This document shows, piece after piece, positions 42,322 to 52,926 of a stretch of DNA of 64,000 nt. Every line of letters begins with the position of its first letter. The first letter of the stretch is position 1. The position numbers and the translations under genes were made by a program. The notes below the pieces were generated by a model. That model did not search any database. It was not told the origin of the DNA and saw only the letters and a program-made list of their open reading frames with translations. Source of the DNA: Colias croceus (Eukaryota; Arthropoda; Insecta; Lepidoptera; Pieridae); NCBI RefSeq assembly GCF_905220415.1, contig NC_059539.1:11346001-11410000 (forward strand), in the 5' to 3' direction.

Positions 42322-43391
42322 CTAGCGTGGAGTTGTTGTCTTTGAAAAAGAAGAAGACTCACTTATTTCTAATCTATAGTCTTGTATACAGGAATACAGG
42401 AGGACTATTGTTACATGTATAATTTATTATTATTTAAGTTTAGCATTAACGTTAAGAATATTGTCAACGTCAAATGGTCAGAAATTTATAAATTAACTAA
42501 AAGTCTTTTACTCATCAATTTTACAATGAAAACAAGAACTGATAACACAACATAGTTTCTTTATAGTTCATTACATTTGCTTTAAATAGTACACAACATT
42601 GACACATTGGCTTTCAAAGAATATTTAAAAGGTATTATTGAGACACGATCCTTAAAATTAAAATTAGAATATTATATTTTGTACAAGAAACTCATGTTGG
42701 TATATAACAAATACACGTCTAACAAGCAAGTTTATACCCTAACTCCACGGAGTGGATTAAGTTTTTCACTTCCTAAGCAAAATTAAACCATATTTAAGCT
42801 AAAATGTCCTACTCTGCGGTCTTCGCTGTGAGAAGCTTTTATTTAATCTGTGATGACTGAGAAAACGTTGGCTTATGTACATTGAGGTAAAATCTACGGA
42901 GTACAGAATGTTTGTAATAGATACTCTAATAATGTACTAGGAGATAAGGAATTACGAAGTAGGTATTCTTCGTTGTTTTCTGTGAATACCATGACCTGAC
43001 TTCTGGCTTATACAGATGATTTTGTAATGTTGTTAACAACTGCACAAAAAGAAGATGGTGTTAAATATCAGAATTGACAAAATATGTATGAATGTCCGAC
43101 TAGGTTTTAACTTTTAACAGTCATATATGTTATGTTTCATATAAATAGCTTAATAAATAAGATATTTAAATTTATATACCTAGTAAAAATATACGCCAAA
43201 TTTTTAAGCGATTTGAGTTGATTTCAGAGTGCATAAATAATCGTAGGTACATTATTAAAACACGTGTAACATAAAGTAAAACAACACAAATAAATCACAT
43301 TTAAAAGACTCAAACTTACACGTTTCTCTCGTTCAACTGAGCGAGAACATTATCGCCCATCCAAAAAACAGCCGCGAACGACACCACTTAC
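42322..43391. other. AT-rich stretch without a recognised gene
   Basis: No repeat shared with the window and no ORF over 60 codons. Confidence 0.35.
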
Positions 43392-43449
43392 CCTGATTGA
43401 TGAAAACAAGAGCTACGCCACGCGCTTCATGTTTCGCGAATTCCCGCGT
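43392..43449 (-). CDS. Candidate exon end with strong donor (19 codons), product uncertain
   Basis: On the minus strand a 58-nt open segment reading TREFAKHEARGVALVFINQ, plus one base, runs into the donor G|GTAAGTGG (43386-43391). RG-ALxF-type wording is reminiscent of the start of the caspase p20 core, but the piece is too short to claim this. A stop lies immediately upstream in the same frame, with no obvious acceptor, so it may equally be a non-coding first exon. A TATATAAT word lies about 70 bp upstream (minus; near 43485). Raised CpG content supports exon or promoter nature. Confidence 0.25.
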
Positions 43450-43621
43450 TTATTAAATTCCTTTTTATTTCAACGGAATCTCATTATATAATCTACAGCT
43501 TTGAGACGTGAGGCCTTTGCGGGAAATTATTATTTGTAAATATTTTAATTGTACTGTCAAGAATTCAGGTTGAATTCTTGACTTGGTTGTGATGATTCAT
43601 TTAATACGAGACAAAAGTCTT

Positions 43622-44095
43622 TAGAATGCGTCAAAATATTATTATGTTGACGTCAAGTACAGCATAAACTTTACTTAACTCTTTCTAGTTTCTCTCTTCT
43701 TTCTTTTTGAAATGAAACTTCTTTAGGCGCGTAGAGAGTAAAATTTCAAGGTTCGTCATGGCAATACCGCCACATCATTTAGTAAGGCGACGATTTTGGT
43801 ATATTTGAACTGCCAAAGAAGTTTCTAGAATGCGTCAAAATATTATTATGTTGACGTCAAGTACAGCATAAACTTTACTTAACTCTTTCTAGTTTCTCTC
43901 TTCCTTCTTTTTGAAGTGAAACTTCTTTAGGCGCGTAGAGAGTAAAATTTCAAGGTCGCGTCATGGCAATACCGCCACATCATTTAGTAAGGCGACGATT
44001 TTGGTATATTTGAACTGCCAAAGAAGTTTCTAGAATGCGTCAAAATATCTTGCCAAAGAAGTTTCACTTCTGACAGGTGTGCTCGACACACACGC
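43622..44095. repeat. 205-bp tandem repeat, about 2.1 copies, of a dispersed family
   Basis: TAGAATGCGTCAAAATATT starts units at 43622, 43827 and (partial) 44031. Units 1 and 2 differ by a few substitutions and small indels. The unit has TGAAACTTCTTTAGGCGCGT, GTCATGGCAATACCGCCAC and GGCGACGATTTTGGTATAT, the reverse complements of words at 7412 and 13983. The array ends with the matching GTGTGCTCGACACACACGCT terminus. Confidence 0.85.
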
Positions 44096-44508
44096 TCTTT
44101 TTTCATTTCTCTTTTCTCTCCTACATTCATATATATCATTTCAAAGAGACATAAGAATTTACTAAAATGAAATAAAAAAAAACATTGACACTAGCACAAA
44201 CATTAATAGGTAAACATTTCGTTATCACGCTGCTCCCGTGTTCTCTTATAAAGTCCCCCAAAACACAGTAATTGAAATTACGAGCTCAGCTTATTCCAAC
44301 CAAAGAAGATTATTTTGTATGACAATGACTTAATCCGGGCCTCAAACGACGTTAGCAGAAAACTGTGATTTTAAGATTCAACACAGACGATCTCCAGGGT
44401 GCATGCGTTTTGTATGTTAATGCGCTCATACATACATACATGGCGCTAACAACGTATTCAGCGCAGTCAAGTGATAACCGAGGCACTGGGTTTGCATCTG
44501 TTACGAGT

Positions 44509-45680
44509 TTAACACGTTAGCTGCGAAACAGGGCTTGAAACACCCTGTCCGTGTCTCGTCGTTATAGCGGTAGGAAAAAACGTAAACTTCTCTGTCGTGC
44601 GGGAGGCATAACTTCCATCTGGTTCAGTGTAGGAAAGTGATATCTATATATCTGAGATGTGCTATTGATTCCTAGTTCAATGGTATACCGACCTTAATAC
44701 CGGGTTTCTTAGACCTCGTGCCGCACTGAATAAATAAAAATTCTAACACAGTGCGGAACGAGGTTGCGAACACCTCGTACCACCGCGCACCTCGTACCGC
44801 ACCCTAAGCTAGCTCACGCGGTTAGTGTTGTGCAACGCATTCGAGACTATTTGTGGAACAACTTATTGAAGCGTTTACAAAGAATGACTTGAATATAGAT
44901 ACAGGTAATTTACAAACATCCTAACTACTCGTTATAATAAATATCGTTAATAGAAACGTGAATGTGACATGTTGAGTAACTTTCTTCAAATAGGTTGATA
45001 ATCATGATTATTATTAGTGTGTTTGTTCATTGAATCAACTAGCGGCAAATCCAAAACACCCGGCAATCGGTGTATGGCTCATCAAAATTTAACTCTTGCC
45101 CAAGTCAACAAGCCAACAAACAAGGCACATCATCTCTTAAAGGGATCAAAGAAGAGGAGACGTGTAGGATGTTACTAAAAACTCCGCACCTTGTTAACAA
45201 GTCGTGAGGCTGACAAAAAAGTAAAGAAAATTCTCACAGAATGCACTGGTTGCAAACAATATTACCTATTGTTTGGCCTGTTTTAATGAAAAACATCCAT
45301 AAGTTTGATAAATAAATACAATTAAATAAAATCGATATTTCTTTTCCCATCACTAAATTATATGAAAAACTGCTATTGTTCAGTGCGGTATGGGGTACAT
45401 TAGACCCCACATTTTATTTTACCCCTAGAATCTAAACTTACTAATCTAACCACGGGTGACGGTAGATTTAGGTTAATGAACTCATTGTTAATAATAATCA
45501 CGACAAAAGCCGCACACTTTGTCTTATTTGGCGCCAAAAAAACGATTTTGGTCTCCTACGGGCGGTGGGGTTTAATATGCCTCGTGCCGCCACAATCTCT
45601 GGTATAGGACAAGGTTTAAAACGACCCGTAACGCAGTAATGGAAAGTACAGATATTTCTGTGCCGCAGTGAACGTGTTAA
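44509..45680. mobile_element. Internally deleted piggyBac-like element, 1164 bp
   Basis: The element is 44513-45676, flanked by TTAA at 44509-44512 and 45677-45680, the invariant piggyBac target. The inverted ends CACGTTAGCTGCGAAACAG and CACGTTCACTGCGGCACAG (reverse complement of the right end) agree at 15 of 19 positions. It carries the decayed C-terminus of a piggyBac-type transposase (45023-45302) and at least six copies of a CCTCGTRCCGCAC-like word in both orientations. Most of the transposase is gone, so it cannot move by itself. Confidence 0.85.
45023..45302 (+). pseudogene. piggyBac-like transposase C-terminal remnant
   Basis: The plus strand reads, with at least two frame disruptions, a basic linker (KGSKKRRRV) followed by KKILTECTGCKQY and, one base shifted, YCLACFNEKHP and a stop at 45300-45302. 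The spacing CxxC...YCxxCF...H just before the stop is the C-terminal cysteine-rich zinc-binding domain that piggyBac transposases use to bind their ends. The catalytic DDD core is not present. Position between TTAA-flanked ends supports the call. Confidence 0.8.
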
Positions 45681-45753
45681 ATATTTATCGTTTGTGATTT
45701 TTCGAAATATACGTACCTATGTATATGTTGTTATTGGTATTATATTATCATCT

Positions 45754-46078
45754 TGAATTCATCATCATCATCATCATCATCAGCCCATATACGTTCCCAC
45801 TGCTGGGACACGGGCCTCCTATGAGGGTACAGGCCATAATCCACCACGCTGGCCAAGTGCGGGTTGGCGAATGACACATGTCGTCGAACTTTTTAATTCT
45901 TCGACATGTCGGTTTCCTCACGATGTTTTCCTTCGCCGTTCGAGCAGTGGTGATGTTACAACATGCGCAGAGAAATTGAAAAATCAATTTATTTCCTGCG
46001 CGCTCGCCTGGTCTCGAACCACGGACTTATCGATTCGAAGTCCGAGGTCTCACCACTGAGCCACCACTGCTCTGAATT
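45754..46078 (-). repeat. Full-length tRNA-derived SINE with (ATG)n tail
   Basis: The element is 45760-46072, flanked by TGAATT on both sides (45754-45759, 46073-46078). The minus-strand head AGCAGTGGTGGCTCAGTGGT has an A box, and GTCCGTGGTTCGAGACCAGG a B box. The body includes the CGAAGAATTAAAAAGTTCGA hairpin and ends in CCCTCATAGGAGGCCCGTGT plus an (ATG)n tail. Truncated relatives lie at 16925, 19909 and 62450. Confidence 0.88.
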
Positions 46079-46121
46079 GTCTATTTACAATATTATTGTA
46101 AATGTAAAAGTATATGCATGG

Positions 46122-46197
46122 GATCACGGGAGGCCAAGTTGGTCAGGCATCCGCCCCTGGCGTGAAAGGATGCGGGTTCGAGTCCCGCCTCGTGATC
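46122..46197 (+). ncRNA. tRNA-like sequence, probably a SINE head or tRNA relic
   Basis: 76 nt with the terminal stem GATCACG/CGTGATC, the A-box-like GGCCAAGTTGGTC, the T arm GCGGGTTCGAGTCCCGC with a perfect B box, and an inner GCATCC/GGATGC pairing. The T arm is followed by two extra bases before the outer stem, and no normal 5-bp anticodon stem can be drawn, so it is not a standard tRNA. There is no terminator closer than GATTTTG. It is probably the head of a tRNA-derived element. Confidence 0.5.
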
Positions 46198-46218
46198 GAT
46201 TTTGTTAAATATTTATAA

Positions 46219-46335
46219 ATTTATATAATGCGAAAGGAACTCTATCTTTCGGTCCATTTGTCTGTCTCTTCTTCTCGCCGGACCGTGGACCGATTCGGTT
46301 GAAATTTGGTACAATGATAGTTCAAGCACAAGAAC
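46219..46335 (+). repeat. Head fragment of a CTAG-ended-like repeat
   Basis: TATATAATGCGAAAGGAACT, CTGTCTCTTC and GACCGATTCGGTTGAAATTTGG follow the common head layout (ATAAATGCGAAAGT...GAACCGATT...AAATTTGG). No GC-rich tail is present. Confidence 0.45.
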
Positions 46336-47750
46336 TATACGAATTTAATTATATTTGGATAGATTTGTCTTATAAAAAATTCATTTTTTATGAAGTATTA
46401 GACTCACAAATTATTGAACCATTGACAAATTAACCACTAAAATAATCGTCCTTGACATAATTCTATAAACTATTAAATTCACCTAATTATAAACAAAATA
46501 TGCAAACTAGAGCAATAACTTTCCCAAACTTCGTCTATATTACATAATAACCAAATGTGAGATAATAATTTCGTATCATAATAAACATTATTACTCAACT
46601 TTAGTCTCGAAGATACGCTATAGTCGAAATTTTGGGTCCCTAGGGTATGAGTCTGACGGATTTGTTACTATAATATTATATAATCCAGTCTGTAGGTATT
46701 TATGCTCTACAAAAGGTGGCGTAGAAAATGTTTTGAAACAATATTGCTTATGTATGAAAGGTTAATAAAAATCCAAGTTTTCGACCTTGACGGACCCAGG
46801 CGCTAGCCGCCATCTTGAATTAAAGGTGCTAAAATTAGGTTTATTTTAAATAACTTCTCAATTGTTTACTAAATCACAAAAGTGTCTATGAGGGGTTCAA
46901 AGAAGACAAAATTACCTACATTTTTTGCATACATGATTATTCTGTAAGTCTTAAAGGTAAAAAGTTACAAGCGACGAAAATAATAATATTTACAGAAATC
47001 ATATAATTTTAATTTTGTTTAAAAATTGTACAGCTATCATTTTTTAATTCTCTTTGATGGCCCAGGCTGGTTAATGGTGACTTTTTCATTATCTTCGCTG
47101 AAATTTTCTGTTTCATTGTCTGTATTTTTAGTTTCCAACCATGAAATTTCGTCTATTAGGACTTAGGACTTAGGACATGTTAGGTTATGTAGGAATTAGG
47201 ACTAATATGTTTCAATGTAAAATAATATAACTGGGATTGTATGAAAATGTTAATGCTGGAATTTTTGAGGTGTGATGAAATGATACTAGATAGAGAATAT
47301 AACGTAAAAAGTATGCAAATAATAAAAAAAAATGTTAGATAAGTTTCATCTACCTCAACCCGTAAAATCTCATCTATCTTCACATCTTAAACGTATAAGC
47401 AATAAATCTAGACGTATTTTGTGTCTGTTTGTTACTATATATACCTCAAAAACGACTTGATCGATTTTAACCCATTTTAAACAGACAGATCTAATTCAAA
47501 CATTGTACACTTATCAAAGATCGGTGAGAATATACGATAATTTAATGAGTTTAAGCGTGTTTTAGTCTTTTACATTACATTATCGACAACAACCAGTGTA
47601 AACATTAACCAAAATTATTTTATTCACCAAATACATATAGAATGAAGTGTTGATCATTCGGTAGACAATAGATTGCAAGATAGGCTTGGCTGATAGCTAG
47701 TAACGATAGCACACACGCAAACCTAAATATAGGGAACGTAATTTGTTTTA
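46336..47750. other. AT-rich stretch without a recognised gene
   Basis: It contains a small TTAGGAC tandem cluster (47157-47205) and a CGCTAGCCGCCATCTTGAAT patch near 46802 that resembles widespread insect repeat wording. No credible ORF. Confidence 0.4.
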
Positions 47751-48483
47751 GGGCCGATTTTTCAATGCCCAGATAAACAGCTAGATAGACTTTATTCTTC
47801 AGTTAACAAAATATTCAATTTTTCAATAGACGAATAGGACTTATCTATCGAATAACTACGTTATTTGAGGAATAAATCTATCTGCTGCTCCAACGGCCAG
47901 ATAGCGTGCTATTCGACGATTAGACGTTTGAGTTGACAACTGACGCGTCAAATTTGGGATATTTTCGTATGTAATAACATAGAGCGTAGAATTTTTACAA
48001 TAAAGCCTCTTTCTATAAAATAATTATCAATTAAAATCATATTGAAATTGATGTTTTTGATAGTACCTACTGATGATCATGCCATTGAAAATTTGCCGGA
48101 CGCGGCCTTTATGTCGTTTCCATCGTAAAATATATAAATTTTAGCACAAATTTAATCAAAACTCTTTACTCGAATCAAAACAATAATCAACAATCATAGA
48201 ACACAAGATAAACTTAAAATGCACTCCTGACGTGAGTCATAATGACGGTTGTTGACATATTGCAAGTTGACTCTATCCCGCTCTAACCTGACTAATTTAA
48301 TATGTTTGTTTCGCCACTCCAAGAGCAGAGCTGCCAATATGGAAATATTTGGTCAGATAGTTATTCATCAAATAAATCACGATTGAAAAATAGGCGAGCC
48401 GTTATGAGTTAGATAAGCAATTGAATAAATCTATTCGAGGGGTAGTTATTAGACTGTTTATCTGGGCATTGAAAAATCGGCCC
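47751..48483. mobile_element. Terminal-inverted-repeat element, 733 bp
   Basis: The ends GGGCCGATTTTTCAATGCCC AGATAAACAG and the mirrored CTGTTTATCTGGGCATTGAA are inverted over about 30 bp. The outer 16 bp are shared with the small MITEs at 23492 and 26739 while the next bases differ, so it is a related but distinct family. No ORF is inside. Confidence 0.82.
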
Positions 48484-48827
48484 AGAAAAACAAATTGCTC
48501 TGTTTAATATCTATGTTAATTTTTGATTGGGGATGTATTACATTAGTTGATGTGGGTGGGAGTATATGAAATAGCTTAATTTACTTATATTCGATATGGA
48601 ATAATATTGATCAGCGTGAGAATAAGCTGTTGTTAACTTTTAAATTCCTGATCATCTACTTCTTACATTTAATCAAATAATACTAGTCAGGAACGTATAA
48701 TCAAATAATACTACAGGTATGAAAATTATATATTGATAATAGTATAACCCGGTAATAGATAATTAGGTACTGCTTATATATGCGATTGTACAATTGGGAA
48801 ATAAATATGTAAATCAAATATAAAAAA

Positions 48828-48990
48828 ATGTGGCACTCGGGGACTGCCGCGGTAAAGCTATTACATAGCATGCCTTCAAGCCACACCTCCGAGCCCGTCG
48901 GAGTAGGGGAGCGTGAGGTTTTTCGTTACGGAATTTCTGGATTCGGTCCCCGCGCTCAAGGCCCGCGATAGAAGCTATGCAATAGCTTAA
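48828..48990 (-). repeat. GC-rich structured repeat (TTAAGCTATTGC family), minus copy
   Basis: Reverse orientation of the 27765 family: TGTGGCACTCGGGGACTGCC at the left, GCTATGCAATAGCTTAA at the right. One arm base is changed (TTACATAGC). The A run at 48822 is the mirrored T run seen in the other copies. Confidence 0.88.
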
Positions 48991-49388
48991 AAAACTGAAT
49001 TTTAAATATAATAATGAATTCGTTTCCTAAAAAAATTACAATAATTCCAATTTCTTTGCTAGAATCTATGAATCATGTTAGTCTAATGAGACTCAAAGTT
49101 TTCTGTTTATAAAACAACAAGATTTTACAAATGAATAATAGAAGATAGAGGTTAATGCACCCATTTTCAAGATAAAATATTATTTTACCTTTACTGCTTT
49201 TAATCTTCATCTAGAGTCTTTTATTTCTTGAGAAATATTTATTTCTTGATTCGTATTAATACAAATATGAGAGCGGAGACAAGAGGGCTTTGATTCTCTA
49301 CACAATAATCTATAAGTAAGGTAAATTGTAGCTAAGTATTTTATATTACGTATTTGATAATCTCTCCTCTCTTGCACGATAATGTTTA

Positions 49389-49611
49389 TCCTACTAATAT
49401 TATATATGCGAAAGTTTGTGAGGATAGATGTGTGTATGTTTGTTACTCTTTTACGCAAATACTACTGAAACAATTATAATGAAATTTAGCACACATATAG
49501 AAGGTAACTTGTGTACACATAGGATAGGTTTTATCCCGAAAATTCCACGGGAACGGGTACCATGCGGGTTGTTTTTTGAAAACACGCGCGAAGCCGAGGG
49601 CGGAAAGCTAG
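49389..49611 (+). repeat. CTAG-ended repeat, subfamily A2, full-length
   Basis: Head CTACTAATATTATATATGCG, middle AATTTAGCACACATATAGAA and TAGGTTTTATCCCG, tail CGCGCGAAGCCGAGGGCGGA AAGCTAG|T. Near-identical in layout to 51902 and 60912. Two short frames across it are repeat shadows. Confidence 0.8.
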
Positions 49612-50063
49612 TTTTTATATAAAGACAATACATATCCCATCGAGGAAAATCTTCGTAAATTTATATAAATAATTTTATACAAAATGATTAAACTGTAACA
49701 GGATTACAAAAGAGTTAATGTTTTTTAAATTATTAACTGTAAAAAATATATATTCGAGTTAACAATAATATGCCGCCTACAATAAACAGCTCTATTATGA
49801 ACACTGAAGAGGGTTGACCTAAAATACAAGTTTATTTACCCAGTTTGAGCACCAGTCTCAAAATTAGTTCTATATTGTTCACAGAACAAATGAACAGACA
49901 GCACCTAAAAGCATACAGCAATTTGATACATTTCAGTTAGCATTAAAAGGGATTTTAAATTATAATTCTGTTCTCCAGAGGGAGGTAAGGGAATGAGTTT
50001 TATTATAGTCTCAGTACTAAATAGGTTAATAGGTACTAATATTCCACACTTATAATTTACAAA

Positions 50064-50395
50064 CTAGCTTCCGCCCGAGACTCCGTCCGCGCGGAAAAAT
50101 TAAGAAAAGTTAAGACTTTTTTTTTGTTATTTCCGGGATAAAAAGTATCCTATTTTATGCCCAGGATAATAAAGTATAACTATACCAAGTTTCATCGAAA
50201 TCGAACCGTTAGTTTTCACGTGATGCCTGAACATACAGACAGACAGACAGACAGACAGACAAAAATTTTTTTAATCACATATTTGGGTTTGGTATCGATC
50301 CAGTAACACCCCCTGATATTTATTTTTTCAATATTTTCAATGTACAGAATTGACCCTTCTACAGATTTATTATATGTATAGATATAGACATATCA
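50064..50395 (-). repeat. CTAG-ended repeat, subfamily E with (GACA)n
   Basis: Minus orientation: CTAGCTTCCGCCCGAGACTC, CCTATTTTATGCCCAGGATA, a run of six ACAG units at 50237-50262, then GGTATCGATCCAGTAACACC and ATTGACCCTTCTACAGATTT. The 52609 copy is its inverted partner. Confidence 0.82.
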
Positions 50396-50650
50396 TGAAG
50401 TTTTAACAGTGTTTTGGAAGAAACCTCTATCAAACAAAAACTAAAAGTGTTTACATACTCTGGACTGAGGAAAGTTCTTAAGGTATATTTGCTGCTCACA
50501 AAAATTAGCAAACAGCAAAAATTATGTTAATTGCATAAAGTTTCGTAATTTTTTGTTCATCCCTTTCTTTGTTTTTCACAAGACAACATTCCTCAAAAAA
50601 GCACTGCACACGTCTCAACAGCACAATCTAGGGAATCTCACCAAAATCAC

Positions 50651-50832
50651 TACATAGTATAAAACAAAGTCACTTTCTCTGTCCCTATGTCCCTTTGTAT
50701 GCTTAAATCTTTAAAACTACGCAACGGATTTTGATGCAGTTTTTTTTAGATAGAGTGATTCAAGAGGAAGGTTTTAGTATATAATTTATTAGGTTTTAGA
50801 CAAAGCGGGCGAAGCCGCGGGCGGTATCCTAG
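50651..50832 (+). repeat. CTAG-ended repeat, subfamily C, full-length
   Basis: Head CACTACATAGTATAAAACAA, CTTTCTCTGTCCCTATGTCC, ATAGAGTGATTCAAGAGGAA, tail GCGGGCGAAGCCGCGGGCGG TATCCTAG|T. Confidence 0.8.
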
Positions 50833-51115
50833 TTCTTAATAAATTCAACAATAATTCGTCGTAAACCAAACAAAGGCATGAATTCATTACGAAATTTCCC
50901 ATAACACCTGATTCAATTACTCCCAACTTGTTTGCAAGAATGTGTAATTAAATTTTGTTTGGACTCCGGCTTAACAAATAATAGGTATCCGACTTTACTG
51001 ATTAATTTAGACCGAGATGATTTATTACTTATTTATTACTTCACTTTTGACTTTTGAGACTACAGATTATTACAACTGTGCGGTTGCTCATTTACTAATA
51101 AATAATAATAACTAC

Positions 51116-51228
51116 ACCAAAGTCGCTTTCTCTGTCCTTAGTATGCTTAAACCTTTAAAACTACACTACGGATTTTGATGCGTTTTTTTTATCATACTTT
51201 CGACAAAGTGGGTGGAAAGCTAAGTACC
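51116..51228 (+). repeat. CTAG-ended repeat, subfamily C, decayed
   Basis: AAAGTCGCTTTCTCTGTCCT, TTAAACCTTTAAAACTACAC and GGGTGGAAAGCTAAGT; much of the middle and the hairpin are lost. Confidence 0.55.
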
Positions 51229-51802
51229 TAGTTTATAAACAAAAATATTGACGTAAAGTCAAGCCACGTCAAGTCACATTTTTTTTCATCAAATTTTAAT
51301 TTGTGCGAATTATATGATGAAATTTGGATGAAATATATCTTTAGCACACACATTATTACACACGTTGTTTTAAAAATGGCGTCTCGTCAACTTAGTAAAA
51401 AAATATTCTGTTCATTTTGTTCAATCCTTTGAAACTATTTCATATCATTGTGACAAAATTATTAAGAAAGAACCTGATAATATAATATGCGAAAAAATAA
51501 TTCGTTATTATTTACATAAAATCCTTATCTAGCTTTAGAAGGTCTAGACTTTAATAAAATATTATTTAATAAATTCATATCTAGGCTTATTCTGGTCTGA
51601 TAGAAATTGAAAGGAACTTTGTCCGTACCTGGATAGGGTCAGATTTTTTCTGTTAATAATATACAAGATGGTAAAGATTAAATCCGAAGTTCTTTTCACA
51701 GAATTTATTATAATTTTAAGACATATTTTTTTGCTTAATATTATTATATTACCTAAGTAGTGCTCGTTTCACAGATATTTCATTTTTATGACATATTTTT
51801 AA

Positions 51803-51850
51803 CTGACTTCAAAAAAAGGAGGTTCTCAATTCGACCGGCATATTTTTTTA
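51803..51850 (+). repeat. AACTGACTTCAAAAAAAGG repeat fragment
   Basis: AACTGACTTCAAAAAAAGGA GGTTCTCAATTCGACCGGCA is the same family as the longer copy at 52118. Confidence 0.6.
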
Positions 51851-51901
51851 ATAAATCAAACCTATTTAATAAATAGCACATCTTAATAATACATATATGT
51901 A

Positions 51902-52102
51902 ATCCTACTAATATTATGAATGCGAAAGTTTTTCATGAAGAAGTTCACGCAAATACCACTGAACCGATTACAATGAAATTTAGCACACATATAAAGGGTA
52001 ACTTGGATTAACACATAAGATAGGTTTTATTCCGGAAATCCCACGGGAACGGGAACCATGCGGGTTTTGATTTGAAAACGCGGGCGAAGCCGCGGGCGGT
52101 AA
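51902..52102 (+). repeat. CTAG-ended repeat, subfamily A2, tail truncated
   Basis: Head TCCTACTAATATTATGAATG, middle AAATTTAGCACACATATAAA and CCACGGGAACGGGAACCATG, tail GCGGGCGAAGCCGCGGGCGG without CTAG; the next repeat follows at 52118. Confidence 0.75.
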
Positions 52103-52117
52103 TAATATCAAATCTTT

Positions 52118-52275
52118 TTTAACCGACTTCAAAAAAAAGAAGGAGGTTATCAATTCGGCCGGTATGTTTTTTTTATGTATGTACACCGATTACTCCGAGG
52201 TTTCTGAACCGATTTACGTGATTCTTTTTATTTTTACTTTTCTGTTGCTTAAGCCGGTTTTTTTAACGTAGTTAA
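52118..52275 (+). repeat. AACCGACTTCAAAAAAAAG dispersed repeat
   Basis: AACCGACTTCAAAAAAAAGA, GGAGGTTATCAATTCGGCCG, TGTACACCGATTACTCCGAG and GATTTACGTGATTC are word sets common in lepidopteran intergenic DNA. A second, shorter copy is at 51803. Confidence 0.6.
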
Positions 52276-52608
52276 TTTTATTGGTTACTATAATATGGAA
52301 CAGTACAGATTATATTCGATGTCCTTTTGACTAGCGTTATTCTTTTTCATGATATTTACACAAAGGGTTAACATTCTATTAGGGCGTGTAATATTGAAGG
52401 TAGATAACACTTGATGTATTTGCTGAGTGAGTTACAACGTTGAGCTTTCGACACTTTTGCGTACAATGCTTGCTCATTTTTAATAAAATTTCTAAGTTTG
52501 TTGTGTATGATTCCCAATCGCAAAGACTATCAAGATTAATATTTTACAAAATATTCAACCCAGTTCGGATTGGTTTTATTTATTTTTCCTTCCCTTTCAA
52601 TTTATCTA

Positions 52609-52926
52609 TACATAGGTATAATAAATCTGTAGAAGGGTCAATTCTGTACATTGAAAATATTGAAGAAATAAATAGCAGGGGGTGTTACTGGATCGATACC
52701 AAACCCAAATATATGATTAAAAATTTTTTTGTCTGTCTGTCTGTCTGTATGTTCAGGCATCACGTGAAACGAACGGTTCGATTTCGATGAAACTTGGTAT
52801 AATTATACCTTATCATCCTGGGCATAAAATAGGATACTTTTTATCCCGAAAAAATACGCAGAAAAAAAATAAATCTTAATTTTTCTTAATTTTTCCGCGC
52901 GGACGGAGTCGCGGGCGGAAGCTAGT
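52609..52926 (+). repeat. CTAG-ended repeat, subfamily E with (GTCT)n, full-length
   Basis: AAATCTGTAGAAGGGTCAAT, GGTGTTACTGGATCGATACC, GTCTGTCTGTCTGTCTGTAT, ACGTGAAACGAACGGTTCGA, tail CGCGGACGGAGTCGCGGGCG GAAGCTAG|T. The 116-codon frame overlapping it is mostly repeat-derived. Confidence 0.82.

Noticed and set aside
52440..52790. 116-codon plus ORF
   Set aside because: Its second half lies inside the subfamily E repeat and its (GTCT)n run; no domain.
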